Source of the DNA: an uncultured Sulfurovum sp.
Lineage (GTDB): Bacteria > Campylobacterota > Campylobacteria > Campylobacterales > Sulfurovaceae
DNA length: 49,210 nucleotides
NCBI GenBank assembly: GCA_902727855.1
Contig: CACVAS010000011.1
Span: forward strand, 1 to 49,210
Direction of reading: 5' to 3'
The notes beneath the pieces are model-generated. The model worked only from the letters and a program-made list of their open reading frames with translations, was not told the DNA's origin and did no database searches. Shown here one piece after another: positions 1 to 9,454 of this stretch (position 1 is its first letter; every line of letters begins with the position of its first letter). The position numbers were made by a program, and so were the translations under genes.

Positions 1-1483
1 GAGCTACTTGCAAATTAAACCTCAAACAGTAACCAATTTTCTATGACTACTGTTTGCTCACTAAAAAAAGTGTCTCTTGCATCAATTCTGCAACTAAAAA
101 TCTAAAAACTGCTAAAAACCCTATTTTTTGTGCGTGCTTTATGGTTTGGATTTAAGGAAATGATACTTTTGACTTTAGTTTTTAAACAAAGTTAAGTAAC
201 AAGCTTCAGAGACTGAGTGATACAAACAGATAACACGGCAAAGGCTAACACAGAAGCTACCTTCTGAGCTCCCTGATAATAGATCTTACTGCATCCATAA
301 CTGTCTTTTAAATAGGCATTGACTCTCTCAACACTGGTTCTTTGGTTGTAATGCAGATCATCTGAATCATTATAGAGGTTGAGTGGCTCTAATATCTTCT
401 TTTCACTTTTTGCCAAAGCGATCTGTGCTTTTAGCTTTTTTGAGTTCTTGGGATTGATATCAATAATGGGTCTGTGATTGTGTTTTTTAGAATAATCCTT
501 TATGATAATAGTGTCATAAGCTGCATCAGCCAGGTCATACAAATAGTTAACTTTCTGACTACTATGACAGATGAGCGGTAATGCCAATGAACTATCATGC
601 ACAGATGCTGAAGAATAGATAGCTGTGATAGGGATATCACCGTCTACTACTGAGAGATGAAGTTTACCTCCTGTCCATTTGTGTCGGTTTCCTTTTGAAT
701 TCTGCTTGATACTCGTATTACACTCTGTTCCTATGAGAGATAACATCTCTTCTGCTTCAATCATTTTCTCTTGCTGTTGTAGAATGCTTGGTTTTTTAGG
801 AGGAAGCTCTTCACCTTTCTTTGGACGTCCCTGTCTTCGTTTAGGCTTGATCTCTTTTTTACTCTTTCCATACATCACAGATTTTTCTCTAAGTTCAATC
901 GCTGTGGAATCAATACTGCTATAAAAGAAAAGTGTCTCACTTAAATACTTCTCTATAAAAACATCATGGGCTTTAGATGCAATACATTGTTGACTAAATT
1001 CTTTAAAGACACGACTGAACTTGGATTCACTGGGAATCTTATTCCGATCTCTCCATCCGCATATCACTCTTAATGTTCTATCAATTTTTAGTCTGTCTAT
1101 TAATGCACTTGTGGTTTGAAGATTATATACTTGTTTAGCAATAAAGGCACGCGCCATCTCTTCTCTGTCTTTGGGTGGGTTAGTGATCTGTACAGAAGAA
1201 ATAAACCTTTCTATCTCTGCAAAGTCAAGAACCTTTATTAGTCTTTCTTCTTTAGGACTTAATGACCCTATAGACTCTTGTAGTTTAGGAAAAAGGCTTT
1301 GTTCTAAATTAATGACTTTAAGCCACATTTTTGAAAGTGAAGGTATAATTTTTTTCATAAGCTGACTCTTTTTGATGGTATGTTTTTGTGGTAAAAAATT
1401 ATAACTTTTTGAAATCAGAATCAGCTTTTTTTCTGCGTTATAATCTTAATAATCAAACTTTTGTTGGAATCTGCAAGTGGCTC
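1..1483 (-). mobile_element. Insertion sequence with DDE transposase, about 1.48 kb
   Basis: A single transposase gene is bracketed by imperfect terminal inverted repeats. The left end at 1-16 reads GAGCTACTTGCAAATT. The right end at 1468-1483, read on the other strand, is GAGCCACTTGCAGATT, giving 14 of 16 matches. The left repeat coincides with the first base of the window, so the true left tip and any target-site duplication cannot be seen. Bases 1-191 and 1359-1467 are the non-coding flanks of the element. The single long transposase and the D-D-E pattern fit the broad IS4/IS5 (PF01609-type) superfamily; the exact family was not determined. Confidence 0.8.
192..1358 (-). CDS. IS4/IS5-superfamily DDE transposase
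   Basis: A 388-residue transposase that would cut and join the ends of its own insertion sequence. Three acidic catalytic positions can be proposed: an Asp in SSIDSTAIEL near residue 149, an Asp in YDLADAAYDT near residue 277, and the Glu in QRTSVERVNAYLK near residue 343. The last has the R-x3-E spacing typical of this superfamily. A basic, proline-rich linker (KPKRRQGRPKKGEELPPKKP) sits between the first two. The frame is intact from ATG to stop, so the copy may be active. It is the only gene inside inverted repeats at 1-16 and 1468-1483. Family assignment below the superfamily level is not attempted. Confidence 0.85.
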   Translation of the reverse strand: MKKIIPSLSKMWLKVINLEQSLFPKLQESIGSLSPKEERLIKVLDFAEIERFISSVQITNPPKDREEMARAFIAKQVYNLQTTSALIDRLKIDRTLRVICGWRDRNKIPSESKFSRVFKEFSQQCIASKAHDVFIEKYLSETLFFYSSIDSTAIELREKSVMYGKSKKEIKPKRRQGRPKKGEELPPKKPSILQQQEKMIEAEEMLSLIGTECNTSIKQNSKGNRHKWTGGKLHLSVVDGDIPITAIYSSASVHDSSLALPLICHSSQKVNYLYDLADAAYDTIIIKDYSKKHNHRPIIDINPKNSKKLKAQIALAKSEKKILEPLNLYNDSDDLHYNQRTSVERVNAYLKDSYGCSKIYYQGAQKVASVLAFAVLSVCITQSLKLVT

Positions 1484-1512
1484 AATATATAACTTTATGA
1501 GGTTTTGATCTA

Positions 1513-2466
1513 CTATATTTCCTGCACATACCTACATTTTGGGAATCTGCTACATCCCATGAATTCGTTAGAGTGATATTTGTCTTTATTCTTTTTAGAT
1601 TTTCTTTTTCTTTTAACAAGTGTGCCACTTTTACATCGAGGACATTCTATGCTATCACTACTTACTGGAGAGTCTTCTATTATCTCTTTTTTCTCTGTTG
1701 GCTTTCCCCATCTTTCTTTATTTTTTTGGAGAATCTCTTCGTCGGTAGGTTTGGCGATTCTAAATTTCTTACTGTAATCGAAAGTAATGGGCTTATGATG
1801 AGCTACAAGCAATCTTGCAATCTCTTTCATGTTTTCAATCGTTAAAAGTGTCACAGCCCCTATCATAACTTTCCCAAACCCCATTTTCTCTATGGCTTCA
1901 TCTCTTTTCGTAATAAAAGAATCACTTCTCTCAAACCCTTTAGGAAGTTTTTTGTTCGTAACGGTAGTATTTGGATGGATTAGAACAACTCCTTCAGTTC
2001 GAACCCCACCCATAAGCTTGAATCTTGCGGATAGATCCAGGTGCTCTTTTAAAAACACATCGAGGACAATTTTATGACGATTATTCTGTTCTACAGGACT
2101 AGGGAAAGTTTTCACGCCCCCTTTATACTTTACACTCATAGAGTTGTCTTCATCAATAGTTAGACTCCCTATAAAGCTTTTACTTTCGAGTATGATTATT
2201 CCTAGCCCGTTAATAAAGATATGGTCAAATTGTGCAGTTTTCCCATTATGCTCTAAACGGATATCATGAAGAAGAAGACTTCTTTTTCTTTCTTCAAGCA
2301 TAAAGTTAAGATAATAAGCATTTTCTTTTTCTGCCTTGTATCCATTTTCAAGAGCTTTAAGTGTTTGAGATATCATTTTCTTTTGAGCAGTGCTATTACT
2401 TTGAGTCATTAAATTTTTAAGGGTATTTATTTCAGTATCTTTGGAATCAATTTGCTTAAAGATCAT
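1513..2466 (-). CDS. NERD domain protein with C-terminal topoisomerase-type zinc finger
   Basis: A 317-residue protein. Residues about 60-180 match the NERD (nuclease-related) domain: FDHIFINGLGIIILESKSF contains the D...E-x-K pattern of restriction-endonuclease-like folds (Asp in FDH, Glu-Ser-Lys in LESKSF). The C-terminus has a C4 zinc finger of the topoisomerase I type, CPRC followed about 30 residues later by CSRFPKC. This architecture is known in bacteria, but the function is poorly defined; binding or nicking of nucleic acid is inferred from the fold. There is no signal peptide. It lies 30 bp inside the insertion sequence boundary and is divergent from the mutS7 copy at 2606. It could be host or accessory-region cargo. 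Confidence 0.8.
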   Translation of the reverse strand: MIFKQIDSKDTEINTLKNLMTQSNSTAQKKMISQTLKALENGYKAEKENAYYLNFMLEERKRSLLLHDIRLEHNGKTAQFDHIFINGLGIIILESKSFIGSLTIDEDNSMSVKYKGGVKTFPSPVEQNNRHKIVLDVFLKEHLDLSARFKLMGGVRTEGVVLIHPNTTVTNKKLPKGFERSDSFITKRDEAIEKMGFGKVMIGAVTLLTIENMKEIARLLVAHHKPITFDYSKKFRIAKPTDEEILQKNKERWGKPTEKKEIIEDSPVSSDSIECPRCKSGTLVKRKRKSKKNKDKYHSNEFMGCSRFPKCRYVQEI

Positions 2467-2594
2467 TTATTTCCTTTTGTTCAGTTGTTTGCAAATTTTA
2501 TCCAAATAACAAGTATTCTTCATAAGGTTTTCATACTTTATTTTTGCTTCTAAAAACTTGCTGTTTATTTTAGGGATTATTATCTCCACTTTGG

Positions 2595-2600
2595 TATAAT
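2595..2600 (+). promoter_or_regulatory. Extended -10 promoter immediately before mutS7 copy 1
   Basis: TGGTATAAT (hexamer at 2595-2600) is an ideal extended -10 element. It ends five bases before the ATG at 2606, and no Shine-Dalgarno sequence lies between. If the box is used, transcription would start at or next to the A of the ATG, giving a leaderless message. No convincing -35 box is visible. No alternative ATG occurs in this frame until about codon 91, inside the conserved core, so a downstream start is unlikely. Confidence 0.45.
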
Positions 2601-2605
2601 CTTCT

Positions 2606-5581
2606 ATGCCTTATTATGACCAATCTTCTACTGACAGTATCATTGATAATATCCTTTCGGATAATTCACTCTTAATTACCGAAGCTTATTTTGCCATCCA
2701 AGAGTATTTGGAAGAAAAATATGGATCAGATACTATTGTATTTTTTGAACTTGGTTCATTTTTTGAAGTGTACGAAATTGATAATGATGAACAGCAAATT
2801 GGCAAAGCACAAGAGATTGCTGAACTGCTCAATATACAACTTACACGTAAGTCAAAAACTGTTCTTACAAATGATGTAAAAAACCCTTTGATGGCTGGAG
2901 TACCGGCAGTTTCTTTTGATCGATTTTTAGCCCGTACAGTTAGTGAGGATCGTTATACTATTGCAATTATCAGGCAGCGTGGAGCACCCCCCAAAGTCAC
3001 ACGATACCTTGATAGAATTATCTCCCCAGGGACAAATTTTGATTTTATAAGTGGAAATGAGGCAAACTATACTACATCACTAATCATTGATGAAAGTAAT
3101 GGTATATATGTTGTCGGATACACAGCAATAGATATTACAACAGGTAAAACCCTTATGTATGACGCTCAAGGTAACCTTGATGACAAAACACTTGCATTTG
3201 ATGAAGTATTCAGTCTTATGCATGCAAACCACACAAAAGAAGTTGTAATCACTTTTGCACATAAAGATATCAATCAGGAAGAAGTGTTGTCATACCTTGA
3301 GATTGATACCCACTATAATTATGTCATTAATACACATCGACAAAAGATTGCCTATCAGAACGAACTGTTTAAAAGTGTATATAAAATAGAGTCATTGTTA
3401 ACCCCCATTGAGTTTCTCGATCTGGAGTTTATGCCTCTGGTTTCAGAGTCCTTAGCTATTCTAGTTGACTTTATTATTGACCACGATGTTGAAATTGTTC
3501 AAAAGCTTTCTCGTCCTGTTATGATTGACAATAAATCAACTATGCATCTTGGTAATAATGCTATTGAACAATTACAAATAATTTCTAAAGACCCTGATGA
3601 AATGACAGTCTATAAACTTATCAATAATACAGCTACCTCTATGGGAAGAAGATTGTTGCGTGATAGACTATTGCATCCTCAGATAAACAAAAAAGAGATC
3701 AACCGTCGGTATAGACTCTCTGACAAAATTTCTGATCAACGCCAATTACTTTTTTCTAGACTTAAAAAGATCTACGATATTGAGCGCTTAACAAGAAGAC
3801 TATCTCTAAATAAACTTCATCCATGTGAATTAAATTATCTGCACAGTTCTCTAGTAGCGGTTAAAGAGATGCATGCAATTGTTGAGCAGTTGGGTGTTAC
3901 AAGTACACAGTATGATTACTCTACAATTGTTGAATTTACTACAGATATTGAAAGAGTTTTTGATCTAGATAAAACAGGAAAGTTCAACTATAATCAGATT
4001 GATGAAAATGTAATTAATCAAGGTATGAATTCAGAATTAGATGCATTGGTAGCTAATAATGAAGACCTAATAAATGACCTTGAAAAGGTTGCCGATGTAG
4101 TTCGTGAAACACTGTCAACCGAATTGGGGAAAGAGGTTGCCCCTAGTTTCGTAAAGGTAGAACAAACTGATAAGTCAGGTTTTTATATTGACATCACCAA
4201 ATCTAGATACATGATCATCGCAGATAAAATCAAAGAGAACAATGTTGTGATAAATGATGAGCGTATTTTCTTTGATGCGTTTTACTTCAAAATACAAACC
4301 AATAACGTAAAGATTACAGGATCTTTTATCGATGATATCTCCACTAAAATTCTTAGTAATCAAAGTAAAATCATTGCATTGACAAAAAAACTATATCGAG
4401 AATACTTAGCGGTTTTCGATAAGAAGTATACACTAACAATGGCTTCTCTGAGTGAGTTTATTGGTGACCTTGATGTTGCGGTTTCAAATGTTATAACTGC
4501 GAAAAAGTACAACTATTTCAAGCCTAAAATTGTTGACTCAAAATCAAAAAAGAATTTTCTACAGATGATTGGCCTAAGACACCCTCTGATTGAAGTTCAA
4601 GAAGAACATGGAATCTATGTCCCTAATAATGTCATAATGGGTGATCCGAAGTTAATCGATGGGAAATATAGAGATAATATTCTTTCCAGTGCCGCAAGAG
4701 GTGATGAAGTCAAAGGAATCCTTCTATATGGGATTAACTCCAGTGGAAAGTCATCCTTAATGAAAAGTATTGGAATCTCTGTGATTATGGCTCAGGCAGG
4801 CCTTTTCGTTCCTTCAGAGGGTATGAAGTTTACAATCTTTGAGAGTGTGTTTACTCGTATTGTCAGTAAAGACAATCTTATGAAAGGAATGTCAACATTT
4901 GCTGTTGAAATGACAGAATTACGCAACATTTTCAATCGTGTTAATGCTAAGTCACTGGTTATTGGGGATGAACTTTCTCATGGTACGGAAACATTAAGTG
5001 GTGTTTCCTAGGTTGCGAGTGCCTTAATGAAATTAAATAGATTAGAATGTCTTCATATATTTGCGACGCATTTACATCAATTGACAGAACTGAAACAAAT
5101 TAATGACATTCGAACACTTATTTGCATGCACTTATCTGTAACATATGATCTAGACGATGATAAATTAATTTATGACAGGACGTTACAGCCTGGAAATGGT
5201 AGTACAGTTTACGGCCTAGAATTTGCGAAATCACTGCATATGGATAACGAGTTTATTAAGGGTGCAGAAGAGATACGCAAACAACTTGCAAATGAATACT
5301 CTTCTCTTGAGCTTTTAACAAAAAAACGTCAAAGTAATTACAATAAAAACCTTTACATGAGTAGTTGTGTAATCTGTGGTGAGGAAGCAACAGAAACACA
5401 TCATATCAATGAACAGAATGAAGCGGATAGTGGATTTATTGGCCATTTAGCAATGAGCCACTTGTATAATTTGATTCCACTATGTTCGAAGCACCATCAT
5501 TTGGTACATCAAGGGAAAATTAAAAATCTTAAGTTTATTACAACTTCTAAAGGAATACAATTCACCTTTGATCAGGAGTAA
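2606..5581 (+). pseudogene. MutS7-type mismatch repair protein with HNH domain, broken by an in-frame TAG
   Basis: One continuous frame of 991 codons interrupted once, at codon 802 (TAG at 5009-5011). Before the stop are the N-terminal mismatch-recognition domain (residues 1-110, with the Phe-x-Glu motif in LGSFFEVYE), the connector, lever and clamp domains, Walker A GINSSGKS at 709-716 and Walker B with D788-E789. After the stop the frame continues for 189 codons with the ATPase His motif (IFATHLHQL) and an HNH module (CVIC, HHI, NLIPLCSKHHH). MutS fused to HNH is the MutS7 subfamily known from epsilonproteobacteria, giant viruses and octocoral mitochondria. Aligned to the second copy at 17375, no residue is gained or lost at the stop; the partner has Ile there. 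A single base change from a Leu TTG would explain it. Without readthrough the truncated product lacks part of the ATPase and the nuclease. A sequencing error cannot be excluded. Confidence 0.85.
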
Positions 5582-5644
5582 GGCAATATTGTCTGTTAAG
5601 GACATAATCTACAATTCATTATAGGGAAAAAGGTAGGCATTCGT

Positions 5645-5650
5645 TATAAT
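5645..5650 (+). promoter_or_regulatory. Candidate -10 box and strong ribosome binding site for the zinc-hook ATPase
   Basis: TATAAT at 5645-5650 is a perfect -10 hexamer, 29 bases before the ATG at 5680. A -35 box is not obvious. A strong Shine-Dalgarno stretch (AAAGGGAGGGA, about 5663-5673) precedes the start and supports the ATG at 5680. This suggests the cargo gene has its own promoter, independent of the upstream mutS7. Confidence 0.45.
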
Positions 5651-5679
5651 AGATGTTAAAAAAAGGGAGGGAATAATTT

Positions 5680-8301
5680 ATGATTTATTCGGAATACCTC
5701 CGTTTCCTGCAAACACTAACAGGCGATGATACCACCGACGATGTACGCAAAACTGCCAACTTAGTTTTACAGGACTTAAACACGCTTATCCCTCTATCAA
5801 CTGCTCAAGGCCAACGTGTTAAAAAAATAGTTGAATTAGCACAGATAGGACGGGAAACAGCCATAATTGACATCCAGTCTATAGAGGATCAGGAAACAGA
5901 AACTATTGCTGAAGTTACACAATTAAAAAGTATGTCAATTGGTCCCTTTCGGGGATTTGCAAGGCAAGAGGACTTCGATCTAAACAGTCGTATTGTTCTT
6001 ATTTATGGACCAAATGGTTCAGGGAAATCCAGCTTTTGTGAGGCGTTAGAGTATGGGCTTTTAGGGAATGTTGCCGAAGCTGACAGTAAACGTTTCCGCA
6101 ATCAGGAAGATTACCTAAAAAATGCCCACTCTAATACATTTGTTATTCCTGAAGTTATTGGAACAAATGTGCAAGGCAATGATGTACCGATTATCGCCAA
6201 TGAAACAGAGTATCGGTTCTGTTTTGTAGAGAAGAACCGTATCGATAGCTTCTCCCGCATTGCAGCCCAAACTCCAGCCAAACAAACTGAACTTATCTCG
6301 ACACTTTTTGGCTTAGATTCTTTTAATGAATTTGTTCGTAATTTCACCAATGAAATTGATGGAAGATATATTGATGTAGTTGGGGTTAAAGCTAAAGAAT
6401 TAGAAACAAAAAGACAATCACTTTTAGGTTTTACACAGCAGTTGGAAGCTATTCCTAGTGAGTTAGTGCAATTAGAAAGGGAAGAACAGGCACTTGCTCG
6501 TCAATATCGAGAAGGAATTACCTTTGCTCAGATGAAAATAGAACTTATTGGAAACGGCGACAACCCAGGTATTATCCAAAACCTCGAAGCTCAACTACAA
6601 GCGCAGATACCTGCAAAGAGTAATCTAACAATTGCAGCTTTACATACATTACAACAATCAATTATCTCAAACCTAGGAGATATGAACACTAAAAAACAGG
6701 AGCTCGCCAGATCTAGTCAAGAAGTCTCTTTTAAACAGCTTTATGAAGCCGTTACCCAGTTGCAACAAGAAAGCGCAGAAAATTGCCCAGCCTGCAAGAC
6801 GCCCATCGCAAATGTATCATTCAACCCTTATGACCATGCAAGAAGTGAATTAGTAAGGCTAGAACATTTGGCGATCCTACAACAAGCTATAATAGATCTA
6901 ACTCAAACAGTGCTTGAACACCTGATTAGCCTTTCCCAAATTTTACAAGTATGCTGTACCTATTTTCAAGAAAGCAACATACTTCATGACTATCAATTGG
7001 CTGTACATACCCAGGTAACAATAGAGTGGTGGAACTCCCTACATGTACCTCTGCAGGATGTACATGCCCCTTGGCAGCACCTAGAAGCACAAGTAAAGCA
7101 ACTCGAAGAAACTGATCAAACAATAGACCAAGCTGTAGCACAACGCTCCGTAAAGAACATAGAGCTTCAAGGGTATCGTGAAATTGCTGAACAAATCACT
7201 ATTTTGCAAACCCGGAGACAGACTGCAAATGTTACCCAGTCCAGAGCTTCACAAGCGATTAACAATTTTGATACAGAAAATGCCCAATTGATTGCCGAAG
7301 CGACGTCAGAGGTAACAGTTGTTGCCAGAAACCAAGCTATTTCTAATGCATATGCTGATTTTGTAACTAAACTTAATGTCTACAAAAATGAATTGCCTGC
7401 CCAATTGGTTGCAGATATGGGGGAAACTGTAGTCACGCTATATAACGCATTTAACCGCAATGATTTAACTAACGAAAAATTATCTTCGATTCGTTTACCT
7501 TTAACACAAAATCAAAGGTTAAAAATATCATTTCAAAATGAACCAGAAGCTTTTTATGATGCACTTCATGTATTAAGTGAAGGACATATTCGTTGTATAG
7601 GGTTAGCTATATTGATGGCAAAAAATCTTGAAGAAAATAGTCCCATGCTCATTTTTGATGACCCTGTAAATGCCATTGATGACGATCATCGAGAATCTAT
7701 CAGAAAGACACTTTTTGAAGACACCTTTTTCAATGAAAAGCAAATTATTCTAACATGTCATGGTGAAGAATTTTTCAAGGATATACAGAATCTGCTGTCA
7801 GCAGAACAAGCAAATCAATCAAAAGCATTTACTTTCCTACCGAGATTAGATGAACAACATATTCGTGTTGATTTTGATCCTGCTCCAAGAAACTATATTA
7901 TTTCTGCTAGAACTCACATAGAAAATGGTGAAATACGCTATGCACTTGCTAAAGCCCGTCAAGCTTTAGAATCAATCGCAAAGAATAAACTTTGGCAGTA
8001 TGTAAATAGATATGGTGATGGAAATCTCAGTATTAAACTGCGTTCAGCAAATGCTCCTATCGAACTTCGTAATCTTGCAGATCAACTTAGGTCAAAGATC
8101 TCAAAAGGTGATTTTGCAGACCAGAACAAAAATAATATTTTTATTCCACTCAATTCTCTTCTTGGTATGAACGGGGACTCTAGAGAATGGCTCTATCTAA
8201 ACAAGGGAACCCATGAAGAGACCGATAGAGCAGAATTCGATAGGCAAACAGTTCACCAGATGTTAGGTTATCTTGAGCAAATAGATATCGTATTAGGATG
8301 A
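5680..8301 (+). CDS. SMC/Rad50-like ATPase with zinc-hook motif, candidate defence protein
   Basis: An 873-residue ABC-type ATPase of the RecF/SMC/Rad50 kind. A helical N-terminal region of about 90 residues precedes the ATPase head, with Walker A GPNGSGKS at 110-117. Long coiled-coil segments flank a CPAC motif (C369 and C372) that looks like a Rad50-type zinc hook. The head resumes with the signature LSEGH at 632-636 and Walker B MLIFDDP at 656-662. The last 180 residues form an extra C-terminal domain (for example IENGEIRYALAKARQALE) that I do not recognise. RloC and other antiphage ATPases share the zinc-hook layout, but I see no clear RloC-type anticodon nuclease motif. It is followed 73 bp later by a membrane protein gene on the same strand, perhaps a two-gene system. 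Defence function is inferred from family and mobile-element context. Confidence 0.75.
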   Translation: MIYSEYLRFLQTLTGDDTTDDVRKTANLVLQDLNTLIPLSTAQGQRVKKIVELAQIGRETAIIDIQSIEDQETETIAEVTQLKSMSIGPFRGFARQEDFDLNSRIVLIYGPNGSGKSSFCEALEYGLLGNVAEADSKRFRNQEDYLKNAHSNTFVIPEVIGTNVQGNDVPIIANETEYRFCFVEKNRIDSFSRIAAQTPAKQTELISTLFGLDSFNEFVRNFTNEIDGRYIDVVGVKAKELETKRQSLLGFTQQLEAIPSELVQLEREEQALARQYREGITFAQMKIELIGNGDNPGIIQNLEAQLQAQIPAKSNLTIAALHTLQQSIISNLGDMNTKKQELARSSQEVSFKQLYEAVTQLQQESAENCPACKTPIANVSFNPYDHARSELVRLEHLAILQQAIIDLTQTVLEHLISLSQILQVCCTYFQESNILHDYQLAVHTQVTIEWWNSLHVPLQDVHAPWQHLEAQVKQLEETDQTIDQAVAQRSVKNIELQGYREIAEQITILQTRRQTANVTQSRASQAINNFDTENAQLIAEATSEVTVVARNQAISNAYADFVTKLNVYKNELPAQLVADMGETVVTLYNAFNRNDLTNEKLSSIRLPLTQNQRLKISFQNEPEAFYDALHVLSEGHIRCIGLAILMAKNLEENSPMLIFDDPVNAIDDDHRESIRKTLFEDTFFNEKQIILTCHGEEFFKDIQNLLSAEQANQSKAFTFLPRLDEQHIRVDFDPAPRNYIISARTHIENGEIRYALAKARQALESIAKNKLWQYVNRYGDGNLSIKLRSANAPIELRNLADQLRSKISKGDFADQNKNNIFIPLNSLLGMNGDSREWLYLNKGTHEETDRAEFDRQTVHQMLGYLEQIDIVLG

Positions 8302-8374
8302 TACCAATGAAAAATTTTCTGAGCTTAATTATAACTTGTCACAGTACGTGTTCAAATCACATTAAGGATCAATA

Positions 8375-9292
8375 ATGGAAAGTATTATATGGCTTGTAAT
8401 TATATTTGGTGCGGGATATCTTTATCATATAAAAAACAAAGAGACTGTAGCCGAAGCAAGAACAAAAGAACTCAAAAAAATGTATGGCTCATCGCAAAAT
8501 TACGAGAGCACACTTAAAAACCGTGAGAATCAAGACGTAGATGCTGAGGCAAAAAAGATAGCCGACAATATAAAGACCCACAGGGGACTTGAAGGATTAC
8601 AAGACAAAATAGATGCTGCGCAAGATAAGCTTGATGATTATCATTATGATGACAACGAGACAATGTATGCAAGAACAGAAAGAAAAATGGAGATCCTCGA
8701 GAAAGCTCTGGACTACGCAGAAGCAAACCCATATAGATACTATTATGATGCAATACCGGACATTGACACTCCCTTGCAAGAATTTAAGTTGATGGGTAAG
8801 ACCATATCAGTACAAAAATTTCATGAACTTGAGCCATTGGAGCGCGATAAGTACGATGTGATCAGTCTTAGCGATGTCGACAATCTAGAAGATGCAAACG
8901 AATACGCAAAAGATAACATATCATTGGATGAAGATGAACTAAAAGACCTAATAAAGTTCCGCACTATTATCGAATCGCAAGTATCAGAAGAAGAGAAAGA
9001 AAATAAGCTTGAAATTCTTTTCAAAAAGAGTGAATATCTTCTAGACGAGCTGGGTCTTGATACTGAAGAAAATGTCTCGCTCTATGAACAGTACAGGCAA
9101 ACAGAGTTTATGACAGAAAAGCTGAGCAAACTCTACCCTCTCCCGTATGCAGACTATTTTATTAAAGAGGGAATAGAAGACATGGAGATAATAAAAAATT
9201 TTACGGACGAAGAAATACTCGCCGTTAATGGAATTGGAGATGCAAGACTGAAGGATATAAGGAGTTACCTCGATGGTGTCTCAATGAATTGA
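8375..9292 (+). CDS. Membrane-anchored coiled-coil protein with C-terminal helix-hairpin-helix, unknown function
   Basis: A 305-residue protein preceded by AAGGAT 7 bases before the ATG. Residues 3-18 (SIIWLVIIFGAGYLYH) form a single N-terminal membrane helix. The remainder is acidic and strongly helical, with coiled-coil tendency around 50-120 and 190-240. The C-terminal 40 residues contain FTDEEILAVNGIGDARLKDI, which resembles a helix-hairpin-helix and suggests contact with nucleic acid or with a partner protein. I recognise no family. Its position directly after the zinc-hook ATPase suggests they act together, but no experiment or known system is cited. A membrane-anchored partner would fit an effector role in a defence pair. 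Confidence 0.6.
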   Translation: MESIIWLVIIFGAGYLYHIKNKETVAEARTKELKKMYGSSQNYESTLKNRENQDVDAEAKKIADNIKTHRGLEGLQDKIDAAQDKLDDYHYDDNETMYARTERKMEILEKALDYAEANPYRYYYDAIPDIDTPLQEFKLMGKTISVQKFHELEPLERDKYDVISLSDVDNLEDANEYAKDNISLDEDELKDLIKFRTIIESQVSEEEKENKLEILFKKSEYLLDELGLDTEENVSLYEQYRQTEFMTEKLSKLYPLPYADYFIKEGIEDMEIIKNFTDEEILAVNGIGDARLKDIRSYLDGVSMN

Positions 9293-9454
9293 AGGAGGGT
9301 CACTTCGTTCCCTGAGTTGCTCCGTAAAAAACATCATAAGTATAGATGAGCACAATAATCTTACAGGTGAATACGGTAGTCTACTAGCGAACAACAAAAG
9401 ACTGCGCAGGGAGCTCAAAAAGCCCAGAGGTGGCTTTAACTCTCCATAGTTGCC
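9293..9454. other. Intergenic stretch with an open frame but no start codon
   Basis: Between the converging genes, the + strand has an open frame from about 9290 to 9449. It ends in a basic segment (NNKRLRRELKKPRGGF) and a TAG, and contains no ATG, GTG or TTG start with a ribosome site. It sits in a different frame just after the stop of the 305-residue protein. It may be the eroded tail of that gene or of another gene, or simply chance. Confidence 0.25.
9417..9437 (-). terminator. Hairpin terminator after the large recombinase gene
   Basis: Read on the minus strand, AAAGCC pairs with GGCTTT around a short loop and the stem runs into TTTTT (AAAGCCACCTCTGGGCTTTTT). It lies 18 bases beyond the stop of the leftward recombinase gene. 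The same stem could also stop rightward transcription from the ATPase side. Confidence 0.5.

Noticed and set aside
5027..5581. A separate 184-residue HNH endonuclease gene after mutS7 copy 1
   Set aside because: It is in the same frame as the upstream mutS7, aligns without gap to the second copy and has no ribosome site at its first ATG, so it is the tail of an interrupted gene.
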